Source: Aristolochia californica (taxonomy: Eukaryota > Streptophyta > Magnoliopsida > Piperales > Aristolochiaceae). Taken from it: a stretch of 64,000 nt of DNA. The DNA is taken from positions 19,838,348 through 19,902,347 of the forward strand of contig JARWKL010000004.1 of the NCBI GenBank assembly GCA_029961685.1. Direction: 5' to 3'. Made by a program: the position numbers and the translations under genes. Shown here piece after piece: positions 39,118 through 52,400 of the stretch (its first letter is position 1; every line of letters begins with the position of its first letter). The notes beneath the pieces were generated by a model. It had not been told where the DNA came from. It saw only the letters and a program-made list of their open reading frames with translations, and made no database searches.

Positions 39118-42100
39118 TCATGCGTAACGGGCTATATTTTTGTAAGGAATGACTTATGGATTGAGAGTCAACACTCGGTTTAAAATCCCCCGCCTCCCCC
39201 TTTTCCCAATGAATGCAAAACCTGATATATAAAAACTTAAAAGAGTTTACAATCCCTAAAAATTATAGACACTTTTTGGAATTATCACTCTCTACATTTG
39301 AGCATTGTGAATTTCCATTTAAGATGTGTAGTTTTTTTTCTTAAATCAAAACTTGAGTTTTTACTTTCCCTTCATCTCATAAACAAAAAAAGAGATAAAA
39401 GTCAAATAGATCACAACAAAATGAAAATTTCAGAGTTCATGTATGGAAAAAATTTAAAGCAATAACAAATGTAGGTAGATAAAAATTTTTCACACACCAC
39501 AAATGAACTCAAAAGTTTTGTTATCCAAGTTTGGGAAATTTCACTAGTTCAACCCTAATAGCTAGGAATTTTATAAGAAAGAGATTTTTCTACACATGTA
39601 TTAAAAAATGGAAATCCATTCTTGAAACATGTTAAAGATGCAAATGACCTATGGGTCCAAATTTTTTAAAGAGAATAACAATAAATTTTGTAGTGAACGT
39701 GCGGTGGGATATTTACCCGAGTCAAACAAGCCATTATTTTGAACATTTACAAAAAGCTGATCTAACGATCATAGATGATTGTAAAGTAATTTATCATGTG
39801 TAATGGGTTATATTTTTGTAAGGAATGACTTATGGATTGGGAGTCAACACTCGGTTAAAAATCCCCCGCCACCCCCTTTCCCCACCATTGCAAAACATTA
39901 TATATAGAAACTAAAACAGAGTTTACAATCAATAAAAATTATAGACACTTTTTGGAATTATCACTCTCTACATTTGTACATTGTGCATTTTCATTTTAGA
40001 CGTGTACTTTTTTTTCTTAAATCAAACCTTGAGTTTTCACTTTCTCTTCATCTCGAAAACAAAAAAAAAAGATAAATAAGGCAAATAGATCACAACAAAA
40101 TTAAAATTTTAGAGTTGATGTATGGAAAAAATTTAAAGAATTAACAAATGTAAGTAATGAAAATTTATTCACACACCACTATTGAACACAAAAGTTTTGT
40201 TATCCAAGTTTGGGAAATTCCACTAGTTCAACCCTAACATCTTGGAATTTCATAAGAAAGAGATTTTTCTACACATGTTTTAAAAAAGGGACATGCATGC
40301 TTGAAACATGTTAAAGATGCAAATGACTTATGGATCCAAACCTTTTAAAGAGAATAACATTAAATGCTCAAGTGAAAGTACGGTGGGATATTTACCCGAG
40401 TCAAACAAGCCATTATTTTGGCCAATGACAAAAAGCTGACCAAACGATCATAGATGATTGTAAAGTGATTTATCATGCATAACGGGCTATATTTTTGTAA
40501 GGAATGACTTATGGATTGGGAGTCAATACTCGGTTAAAAATCCCTCGCCTCCCCTTCTTCCCGACAATTGCCAAATCTGATATATAAAAACTAAAAAGAG
40601 TAAACAATCCCTAAAAATTATTGACACTTTTTGGAATTATCATTCTCTACATTTGTGCATTGGGCATTTCCATTTTGGATGTGTACTTTCTTTTGTTAAA
40701 ATAAAACTTGAGTTTTAACTTTCCCTCCATCTCGTAAACAAAAAAGGATATAAAAGGAAAATAGATCACAACAAATTGAAAATTTAAGAGTTTGTGTAAG
40801 GAAAAACTTTAAAGCAATAACAAATGTAAGTAAAGAAAATTTATTCACACACCACAATTGAACACAAAAGTTCTGTTATCCAAGTTTGGGAAATTCCACT
40901 AGTTCAACCCTAACAGCTTGGAATTTCATAAGAAAGAGATTTTTCTACACATGTTTTAAAAAATGGGAATGCATGCTTGAAACATTTTAAAGATGCAAAT
41001 GACCTATGGATGCAAACCTTTGAAAGAGAATAACATTAAATTCTTTAGTGAATGTGCGGTGGCATATTTACCTGAGTCAAACAAGCCATTATTTTGCCCA
41101 TTTACAAAAAGCTGACCTAACGATCATATATGATTGTAAAGTGATTTATCATGCGTAATGGGCTATATTTTTTTAAGAAAACACTCAGTTAGAAGTCCCC
41201 CGCCTCCCCCTTTTCTCAACGATTGCAAAACCTGATATTTAAAAACTAAAAAGAGTTTACAATCCCTAAAAATTACAGACACTTTTTGGAATTATCAAAC
41301 TCTACATTTGTGCATTGTGCATTTCCATTTTAGATGTGTACTTTTTTTCTTAAATCAAAACTTGAATTTTCACTTCCCTTCATCTCGTAAACAAAAAAAA
41401 AAAGATAAATGGCAAAATGATCACAAAAAAATAAAAATTTTAGAGTTTATGTATGGAAAACATTTAAAGCAATAAACAAATGTAAGTAAAGAAACACACC
41501 AAATGAACACAAAAGTTTTGTTGCCCATGTTTTGGAAATTCCACGAGTTCAACCCTAATAGCTCTGAATATTATAAGAAAGAGATTTTTCTACACAAGTT
41601 TTAAAAAATGGATATGCATGCTTGAAACATGTTAAAGATGCAAATGACCTATGGATCCAAACCTTTTAAAGTGAATAACATTAAATTCTCAAGTGAACAT
41701 GCGGTGGGATATGTACCCTAGTCAAACAAGCCATTATTTTGGCCATTTAAAAAAAGCTGATCTAACGATCATAGATGATTGTAAATTGATTTATCATGCA
41801 TAATGGGCTATATTTTTTTTAAGGAATGACTTATGGATATGAAGTCAACAATCAGTTAAGAATCCGTCGCCTCCCCCTTTTCCCCACAATAGCAAAACCT
41901 GATATATAAAAACTAAAAATAGTTTACAATCCCTAAAAATTTCAAACACTTTTTGGAATTATCTCTCTCTACATTTGTTCATTGTGCATTTCCAATTTCG
42001 ATGTATACTTTTTCCTTCTATCAAAACTTGAGTTTTCACATTCCCATCATCTCGTAAACAAAAAAAGAGATAAAAGGCAAATAGATAAAAAAAATATATA

Positions 42101-45100
42101 TTTAGAGTTTATGTATAGAAATAATTTAAATAAAAACCAAATTTAAGTCAAGAAAATTTATTCACACACCACAAATGAACACAAAAGTTTTGTTATCCAA
42201 GTTTTGGAAATTCCACTATTTCAACCCATATAGCTCGGAATTTTATAAGAAAGAGATTTTTCTACAGATGCTTTAAAAAATGGATATGCATGCTTGAAAC
42301 ATGTTAAAGATGCAAATGACCTATGGATCCAAACCTATAAAAAGAATAACATTAGATTCTTCAGTGAATGTTTGGTGGGATATTTACCCGAGTCAAACAA
42401 GCCATTATTTTGCCCATTTACAAAAAGCTGACCTTAATGGTAGTTGATGATTGTAAAGTGATTTATCATGAGTAACTGGATATATTTTTGTAAGGAATGT
42501 CTTATGGATTGGGAGTCTACACACAGTTAAAAATCCCCCGCCTCCGCCTTTTCCCGATGATTGTAAAACCTGATATATAATAACTAAAAAGAGTTTACAA
42601 TCGCTAAAATTTACAAAGACATTTTGGAATTATCTCTCTCTACATTTGTGCATTGTGCTTTTTCATTTTTGATGTATACTTTTTTCTTAAATAAAAACTT
42701 GAGTTTTCACTTTCCCTTCATCTCGAAAAAAAAAAGAGATAAAAGGCAAATTGATCACAACAAAATGAAAATTTTAGAGTTTATGTATGGAAAATTTTTT
42801 AACCAATAACAAATGTAAGTAAATAAAATTTATTCACACACCACAAATGAACACAAAAGTTTTGTTATCCAAGTTTGGGAAATTCCACTAGTTATACCCT
42901 CATAGCTTGAAATTTTATAAGAAAGAGATTTTTCTATACATGTTTTAAAAAATGGATTTTCATGCTTGAAACATGTTAAAGATGGAAATGACCTGCGGAT
43001 CCAAACCTTTTAAAGAGAATAACATTACATTCTCAAGTGAACGTGCGGTGGGATATTTACCCGAGTCAACAAAGCCATTATTTTGCACATTTACAAAAAG
43101 CTGACCTAACGTTCATAGATGATTGTAAACTGATTTATCGTGCACAACGGGCCATATTTTTGTAAGGAATGACTTATGGATATGGAGTCAACACTCAGGT
43201 AAAAATCCCCCACCTCCCCCTTTTCCCGACGATTGCAAAACCTGATATATAAAAACTAAAAACAGTTTACAATCCCTAAAAATGACAGACACTTTTTTGA
43301 ATTATCACTCTATACATTTTTGCATTGTGCATTTCCATTTTAGATGTGTACTTTTTTTATCATAAATCAAAACTTGAGTTTTCACATTCCCTTCATCTCG
43401 TAAACAAAAAAAGAGATAAAAGGCAAATAGATCACAACAAAATAAAAATTTTAGAGTTTATGTATAGAAAAAATTGAAAGCAATACCAAATGTAAGAAAA
43501 GAAAATTTATTCACACCCACAAATGAACACAAAAGTTTTGTTATCCAAGTTGGGGAAATTCCACTAGTTCAACCCTAATAACTCGGAGTTTTACAAGAAA
43601 GTGATTTTTCTACACATGTTTTAAAAAATGGATATGCATGCTTGAAACATGTTAAAGATTCAAATGTCCTATGGATCCAAACCTTTAAAAAGATAATAAC
43701 ATTAAATTCTCAAGTGAAGGTGCGGTGGGATATTTACCCGAGTCAAACAAGCCATTATTTTGCCCACTTACAAAAAGCTGACCTAACGATCATAGATAAC
43801 TATAAAGTGATTTATCATGCGTAACGGGCTATAATTTTATAAGGAATGACTTATGGATTGGGAGTCAACACACAGTTAAAAATCCCCCGCCTCCCCTTTT
43901 CCCGACTATTACAAAACCTGATATATAAAATGTAAAAAGAGTTTACAATCCCTAAAAATTACAAACTTTTTTGGAATTATCTCTCTCTATATTTTTGCAT
44001 TGGGCATTTCCATTTTATACGTATACATTTTTCTTAAATCAAAACTTGAGTTTTCACTTTTCCTTCATATCGTAAACAAAATAAGAGATAAAAGGCAAAT
44101 AGATCACAACAAAATAAAAATTTTAGAGTTTATGTATGGAAAATAAAGTAATAATAAATCTAAGTAGAGAAACTTTATTCACACACCACAAATGAACACA
44201 AAAGTTTTGTTATCCAAGTTTGGGAAATTCCACTAGTTCAACCCTAATACCTCGGAATTTTATAAGAAAGATTTTTCTACGCATGTTTTAAAAAATGGAT
44301 ATGCATGCTTGAAAGATGTTAAAGATGCAAATGACCTATGAATCCGAACCTTATAAAGAGAATAACATTAAATTCATAAGTGAACGTGCGGTGGGATATT
44401 TACTCTAATAAAAAAAACCCATTATTTTGCTCATTTAAAAAAAGCTGACCTAACGATCGTAAATGATTGTAAAATGATTTATCATGCGTAACGGGCTATA
44501 TTTTTTTAAGGAATGACTTATGAATTGGGAGTCTGCACTCAATTACAAATCGTCGCCTCCCCAATTTCCCAACGATTGCAAAACTTGATATATAAAAATT
44601 AAAAATATTTTACAATCCCTAAAAATTACAACCACTTTTTGGAATTATCTCTCTCTACATTTGTGCGTTGTGCATTTCCATTTTGTTGTTTCTTTTTTCT
44701 TAAATCAAAACTTGAGTTTTCACTTTCCCTTCATCTCGTAAACAAAAAAAAGAGATAAAAAGAAAATAGATCTCAACAAAATGAAAATTTTAGAGTTTAT
44801 GTATGGAAAAAATTTAAAGCATTAACAAATGTAAGTAAAGAAAATTTATTCACACACCACAAATGAACACAAAAGTTTTATTAACCAAGTTTGATAAATT
44901 CCACTAGTTCAACCCTAATAGCTCGGAGTTTTATAAGAAAAAGATTTTTCTCCACATGTTTTAAAAAATGGATATGCATGCAGGAAACATGTTAAAGATG
45001 TAAATGACCGATGGATCCAAACTTTTTAAAGAGAACAACAGTAAATTCTCATGTGAACTTGCAGTGGGATATTGACCTGACTCAAACAAGCCATTATTTT

Positions 45101-48100
45101 GGCCATTTAAAAAAAGCTGACCTAATGATCATAGATGATAGTACAGTGATTGATCATATATAATGGGCTATATTTTTTTAAGGAATGACTTATGGATTGG
45201 GAGTCAACACTCATTTAAAAATTCCCTGCCTCCCCCTTTTCCCAACAATTGCAAAACTCAATATATAAAATCTTAAAAGAGTTTACAGTCCCTAAAATTT
45301 ACAGACATTTTTTGTAATTATCTCTCTCTACATTTGTGCATTGTACATTTCCATTTCAGATATATAGTTTTTTCTTAAATCAAAACTTGACTTTTCACTT
45401 TTCCTTCATCTCGTAAACTAAAACAGAGATAAAAGGCAAATAGATCACAACAAAATCAAAATTTTAGAGTTTATGTATGGAAAAATTTATAGTAATAACA
45501 AATGTAAGTAAATAAAATTTATTCACACACCACTAATGAGCACAAAATTTTTGTTATCCATGTTTTGGAAATTCCATTAGTTCAACCCTAATAGCTCGGA
45601 ATTTTATAAGAAAGAGATTTTTCTACACATGTTTTAAGAAATGGATATGCATGCTTGAAACATTTTAAAGATACAAACGACCTATGGATCTAAACCTTTT
45701 AAAGAGTATAACATTAAATTCTTAAGCGAATGTGCGGTGGGATATTTACCCGAGTCAAACCAGCCATTATTTTGCCAATTTACAAAAAGCTGACCTATCG
45801 ATCGTAGATGATTGTAAAGTGATTTATCTTCCGTAATGGGTTATATATTTGTAAGGAATGACTTATGGACTGGGAGTCAACACTCAGTTAAAAATTCCCT
45901 GCCTCCCCCATTTCCCGACGATTGCAAAACCTGATATATAAAAAGTAAAAAGAGTTTACAATCCCAAAATCTTGTAGACACTTTTTGGAATTATCTCTCT
46001 CTACATTTTTGGATTGTGCATTTCCATTTTAGATGTATATTTTTTTCTTAAATCAAAACTTGAGTTTTCACTTTCCCTTCATCTCGTAAACAAAAAAAGA
46101 GATTAAATGCAAATAGATCACAACAAGATGAAACTTTTAGAGTTTATGTGTAGAAAAAATGTGAAGCAATAACAAATGTAAGTAAATAAAATTTATTCAC
46201 ACACCACAAATGAACACAAAAGTATTGATATCAAAGTTTGGGAAATTTCACTAGTTCAACCCTAATAGCTCAGAATTTTATGAGAAAGAGGTTTTTCTAA
46301 ACATGGTTTAAAAAATGGATATCCATGCTTGAAACATGTTAAAGATGCAAATGTCTTAAGGATCCACACCTTTTAAAGAGAAAAACATTAAATTCTTGAG
46401 TGAATGTGTGGTGGGATATTTACCCGAGTCAGACAAGCCATTATTTTGCCCATTTAAAAAAAGCTGACCTAACGATCGTAGATGATTGTAAAGTTATTTA
46501 TCATACGTAACGGGCTATATTTTTATAAGGAATGACTTTTGGATTGAGAGTCTACACTTAGTTAAAAATCCCCCGCCTCCCTCTTTTCCTGACGATTGCA
46601 AAACCTGATATTAAAAACTAAAAAGAGTTTACAATCCCTAAAAATTACATAAACTTTTTGGAATTGTCTTTCTCTACATTTGTGCATTGTTTATTTCCAT
46701 TTTAGATGTATAGTTTTTTCTTAAATCAAAACTTGAGTTTTCACTTTCCCTTCATCTCGTAAACATAAAAAGAGTTAAAAGGCAAATAGATCACAACAAA
46801 ATAAAATTTTTAGAGTTTATGCGTGGAAAAATTTTTAAGCAATGACAAATGTACGTAAAGAAAATTTATTCACACACCACAAATGAACACAAAATTTTTG
46901 TTATCCAAGTTTGGGAAATTCAACTAGTTCAACCCTCATAGCTCGGAATTTTATATGAAAGAGATTTTTCTACACATGTTTTAAAAAATGGATATGAATG
47001 CTTGAAACATGTTAAAGATGCAAATGACCTATGGATCCAAACCTTTTAAAGTGAATAACAATAAATTCTCAAGAGCACGTGCGGTGGGATATTTACCCGA
47101 GTCAAACAAACCATTATTTTGCCCATTTACAAAAAATTGAACTAAAGATTGTTAATTGTAAAGTGATTGATCATGCATAATAGTCTGTATTTTCTTAAGC
47201 TATGACTTATGGATTGGGAGTCTACACTCAATTAAAAATCCCCAACCACCCCCTTTTCCCTACGATTGCAAAATCTGATATATAAAAACAAAAAAGCGTT
47301 TACAATCACTACAAATTACAGACACTTTTTGGAATTACCTCTCTCTATATTTGGGCATAGTGCATTCCTATTTTGGACTTTTTTCATAAATCAAAACTTG
47401 TGTTTTCACTTTCTCTTTATCTCGTAAACAAAAAAGAGATAAAAGGAAAATAGATCACAACAAAATAAAAATTATAGAGTTTATGTATGGAAAGAATTTA
47501 AAGCAATAACGTATGTAAGTAACGAAAATTTATTCACACACCATAAATGAAGACAAAAGTTTTGTTATCCATGTTTGAGAAATTGCTCTGGTTCAACCCT
47601 AAAAGCTCGAAATATTATAAGAAAGATATTTTTCTACAAATGTTTTATAAAAGGGATATGCATACTTGAAACACGTTAAAGATACAAATGACCTATGGAT
47701 CCAAACCTTTTAAAGAGAATAACATTAAATTCTCAAGTGAACGTACGGTGCGATATTTACCCAAGTCAAACAAGCCATTATTTTTCCCATTTACAAAAAG
47801 CTGACCTATCGATCATAGATGATTGTAAAGTGATTTATCATGTGTATCAGGTAATATTTTTGTAAGGAATGACTTATGGATTGGGAGTTAACACTCAGTT
47901 AAAACTCCCCGCCTCCCCTTTTTCCCGAAGATTGCAAAACCTCTTATAGAAAAACTAAAAAGAGTTTACAATACCTAAAAATTACAGACTTTTTTTGAAT
48001 TATCTCTGTCTATATTTGTGAATTTTGCATTTCCATTTTAGATGTATACTTTTTTCTAAACTCAAAACTTGAGTTTTCACTTTCCCTTCATCTCGTAAAC

Positions 48101-49442
48101 AAAAAAAGAGATAAAAGGCAAATAGATCACAACAAAATGAAAATTTTAGAGTTTATGTATGGAAAAAATTTAAACAATAACAAATATAAGTTAAGAAAAT
48201 TTATTCACACACCATAAATGAACACAAAAGTTATGTTATCCAAGTTTGGGAAATTCCACTAGTTCAACTCTAATAGCTCGGAATTTTATAAGAAAGAGAT
48301 TTCTACACATGTTTTAAAAAATGGATATCTATGCTTGAAACATGTTCAAGATGCAAATGACATATGGATCCAAACCTTTTAAAGAGAATTATATTAAATT
48401 CTTAAGTGAATATGTGGTGGGATATTTACCCGACTCAAACAAGCCATTATTTTGCCCATTTACAAAAAGCAGACCTAACGATCATATATGATTGTAAAGT
48501 GATTTATCATGCGTAACAAGCTATATTTTGTAAGGAATGACTTATGGATTGGGATTCTACACTCAGTTAAAAATCCCACGCCTGCCCCTTTTCCCGACGA
48601 TTGCAAAACCAGATATATAAAAACTAAAAAGAGTTTACAATCCCTAAAAATTATAGTCTCTTTTTTTAATTATCTCTCTCTACATTTGTGAATTGTTCGT
48701 TTCCATTTTAGTTGTTTACTTTTTTCTTAAATCAAAACTTGAGTTTTCACTATCCCTTCATCTCGTAAACATAAAAAGAGATAAATTTCAAATGGATCAC
48801 AACAAAATGAAAATTTTAGAGTTTATGTATGGAAAATATTAAAAGCAATAACAAATGTAAGTAAATAAAATTTATTCACACACCAAAAATGAACACAAAA
48901 GTTTTGTTATCCATGTTTGAAAATTCCACTAGTTCAACCCTAATAGCTTGGAATTTTATGAGAAAGAGATTCTTCTACACATGTTTTAAAAAATGGATAT
49001 GCATGCTTGAAATATGTTAAAGGTGAAAATGACCTATGGATCCAAACCTTTTAAAGTGAATAACATTAAATTCTTAAGTGAACGTGCGGTGGGATATTTA
49101 CCTGAGTCAAACAAACCATTATTTTGCCCATTTACAAAAAGCAGACCTAACGATCGTATATGATTGTAAAGTGATTGATCATGAATAACGAGCTATTTTT
49201 TTTGTAAGGAATGACTTATGGATTGGGAGTCTACACTCAATTAAAAATCCCCAGCCTCCCCCATTTCCCGACGATTGTAAAACCTGATATATAAAAACTA
49301 AAAAGAGTTTACAATCTCTAAAAATTACTAACACTTTTTGAATTATCTCTCTCTACATTATTGCACTGTGCATTTCCATTTTAGATTTATACTTTTTTCG
49401 TCAACCAAACTTTATTTTTCACTTTCCCTTCCACTCGTAATC

Positions 49443-49459
49443 AAAAAAAAAAAAAAAAA
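49443..49459 (+). repeat. A17 tract
   Basis: The longest A-run in the satellite, at the usual A-run position of its monomer; the GAGATAAAAGG landmark that normally follows has been absorbed, leaving AAGGCAAATAG. Slippage is likely. Confidence 0.85.
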
Positions 49460-52400
49460 GGCAAATAGATCACAACAAATGGAAAATTTTAGAGTTTATG
49501 TGTGGAAAAAATTTAAAGCAATAACACATGTAAGTAAAGAAAATTTATTCACACACCACAAATGAACACAAAAGTTTTGTTATCCAAGTTCTGGAAATTC
49601 CACTAGTTCAACCCTTATAGCTCAGAATTTTATAAGAAAGAGAATTTTCTACACATGTTTTAAAAAATGGATATGCATGGTTGAAACATGTTAAAGATGA
49701 AAATGACCTCTAGATCCAAACCTTTTAAAGAGAATAACATTAAATTTTGAAATGAATGTGTGGTGGGAAATTTACTCGAGTCAAACAAGCCATTATTTTG
49801 CCCATTTAAAAAAACCTGACCTAACGATCGTAGATGATTGTAAAGTGATTTGTCAAGCGTAACGGGCGATATTTTTGTAAGGAATTACTTATGGAATGGG
49901 AGTCTATACTCAGTTAAAAATCCCCCGCCTCCCCCTTACCCGACGATCGCAAAACCTGATATATAAAAGGTAAAAAAGAGTTTACTATCGCTAAAAATTA
50001 CAAACACTCTTCGGAATTTTGTCTCTCTAAATTTGTGCATTGTGAATATCCATGTTAGATGTATACTTTTTGCTTAAATCAAAACTTGAGTTTTCACTTT
50101 CCCTTCTTCTCGTAAACAAAAAAAGAGATAAAACGCAAATAGATAACAACAAAATGCAAATTTTAGAGTTGACGTAAGGAAAAAATTTAAAGCAATAAGA
50201 ATTGTAAGTCAAGAAAATTTATTCACACACCACAAATCAACACAAAAGTTATGTTCTCCAAGTTTGGGAAATTCCACTAGTTCAGCACTAATAGCTCGGA
50301 ATTTTATATGTGAAAGATTTTTCTACACATGTTTTGAAAAATCGATATGCATGCTAGAAACATGTTAAAGATGCAAATGACCTATGGATCGAAACCTTTT
50401 AAAGAGAATAACATGAATTTTTTAAGTGAATGTGCGTTGGGAAATTTACCCGAGTCAAACAATTCATTGTTTTGCCCATTTAACAAAAGCTGATATAGCG
50501 ATCGTAGATGATTGTAAAGTGATTTTTCATGTGTAACGGGCTATATTTTTTTAAGGAATGACTTATGGATTGGGAGTCTACACTCAATTAAAAATCCCCC
50601 ACTACCCCCTTTTCCCGACGATTGCAAAACCTGATATATAAAAAGTAAAAAGAGTTTACAATCCCTAAATATTATAGACACTTTTTGGAGTACTCTCTCT
50701 ATACATTTGTGCATTGTGCATTTCCATTTTGGATGTATACGTTTTTCTTAAATCAAAACATGAGTTTTCAATTTCCCTTCATCTCGTAAACAAAAAAAGA
50801 GATAAAAGGCAAAATGGATCACAAAAAAATGAAAATTTTAGAGTTTATGTATATAAAAAATTTAAAGCATTAACAAATGTAAGTAAAGAAAATTTATTCA
50901 CACACCACAAATGAACACAAAAGTTTTATTATCCAAGTTTGGGAAATTCCACTAGTTCAACCCTAATAGCCCGGAATTTTATGAGAAAGAGATTTTTCTA
51001 CACATGTTTTAAAAACTGGATATGCATGCTTGAAACATGTTAAAGATGCAAATGACCTATGGATCCAAACCTTTTAAATAGAATACCATTAAATTCTTAA
51101 GTGAAAGTGCGGTGGCATATTTACCCGAGTCAAACAAACCATTATTTTGCCCATTTAAAAAAAGTTGACCTAACGATCGTAGATGATTGTAAAGTGATTT
51201 ATCATACATAACATGCTATAGTTTTGTAAGGAATGACTTTTGGATTGGGAGTCTACACTCAATTAAAAATCCACCGCCTCCCTCTTTTCCTGACGATTGC
51301 AAAACCTGATATATAAAAACTAAAAAGAGTTTACAATCCCTAAAAATTACAAACATTTTTTGTAATTATCTCTATCTACATTTGTGCATTGTGCATTTCC
51401 ATTTTAAATGTATACTTTTTCTTAAATCAAAACTTGAGTTTTCACTTTCCCTTCATCTTGTAAACATAAAAAGAGTTAAAAGGCAAGTAGATCACAACAA
51501 AATGAAAATTTTAGAGTTTATGTATGGAAAAAATTTAAAGCAATAACAAATTTAAGTAAAGAAAATTTATTCACACACCACAATTGAATACAAAAATTTT
51601 GTTATCCTTGTTTGGGAAATTCAACTAGTTCAACCTTCATAGCTCGGAATTTTATAAGAAAGAGATTTTTCTACACATATTTTAAAAAAATGGATATGCA
51701 TGCCTGAAACATGTTACAGATGCAAATGACATATGGATCCAAACCTTTTAAAGTGAATAACATTAAATTCTCAAGTGCACGTGCGGTGGGATATTTACCC
51801 GAGTCAAATAAGCCATTATTTTGCCAATTTACAAAAAGTTGACCTAACGATCATTGATATTAAAATGATTGATCATGCATAATCGGCTATATTTTCTTAA
51901 GGAATGACTGATGGATTGGGAGTCTACACTCAGTTAAAAATCCCCAACCTCCCCATTTTCCCGACGTTTGCAAAACCTGATATATAAAAACTAAAAAGCG
52001 TTTACAATCCTTACAAATTACAGACACTTTTTGGAATTGTCTCTCCCTACATTTGGGCAAAGTGCATTCCCATTTTGGATGTAGACTTTTTTCATAAATA
52101 AAAACTTGTGTTTTCACTTTCTCTTCATCTCGTAAACAAAAAAAGAGATAAAAGGCAAATAGATCACAACAAAATGAAAATTTTAGAGTTTATGTATGGA
52201 AATAATTTAAAGCAATAACGAATGTAAATAAAGAAAATTTATTCACACACCAAAAGTTTTGTTATCCAAGTTTGGGAAATTCTACTAGTTCAACACTAAT
52301 AGCTCGAAATTTTATAAGAAAGAGATTTTTCTACACATGTTTTATAAAAGGGATATGCATACTTGAAACATGTTAAAGATATAAATGACCTATGGATCCA

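Larger units (their letters stand above)
25820..41821. repeat. Satellite block 4: TATCACTCTC / GATGTGTAC subfamily
   Basis: Starts: 25820, 26496, 27172, 27846, 28520, 29188, 29844, 30518, 31199, 31876, 32549, 33225, 33898, 34551, 35167, 35848, 36525, 37198, 37851, 38467, 39145, 39821, 40500, 41176. Most are 668-681 bp. Diagnostic variants are AATTATCACTCTCTAC in place of AATTATCTCTCTCTAC, and GATGTGTAC in place of GATGTATAC. Exceptions are the 34,551 and 37,851 monomers, which lost about 80 bp (GTGCGTTG joined to CTCTTCCTCTCG), and 41,176, which lost the TGACTTATGGATTGGGAGTC segment. The block contains the 3.3-kb segmental duplication listed separately. Confidence 0.85.

Noticed and set aside
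43642..43824. Recurring peptide around SQVNVRWDIYPSQTSHYFAHLQK in many monomers
   Set aside because: It is one reading of the best-conserved DNA block; other frames there are equally conserved, and it has no consistent start or length.
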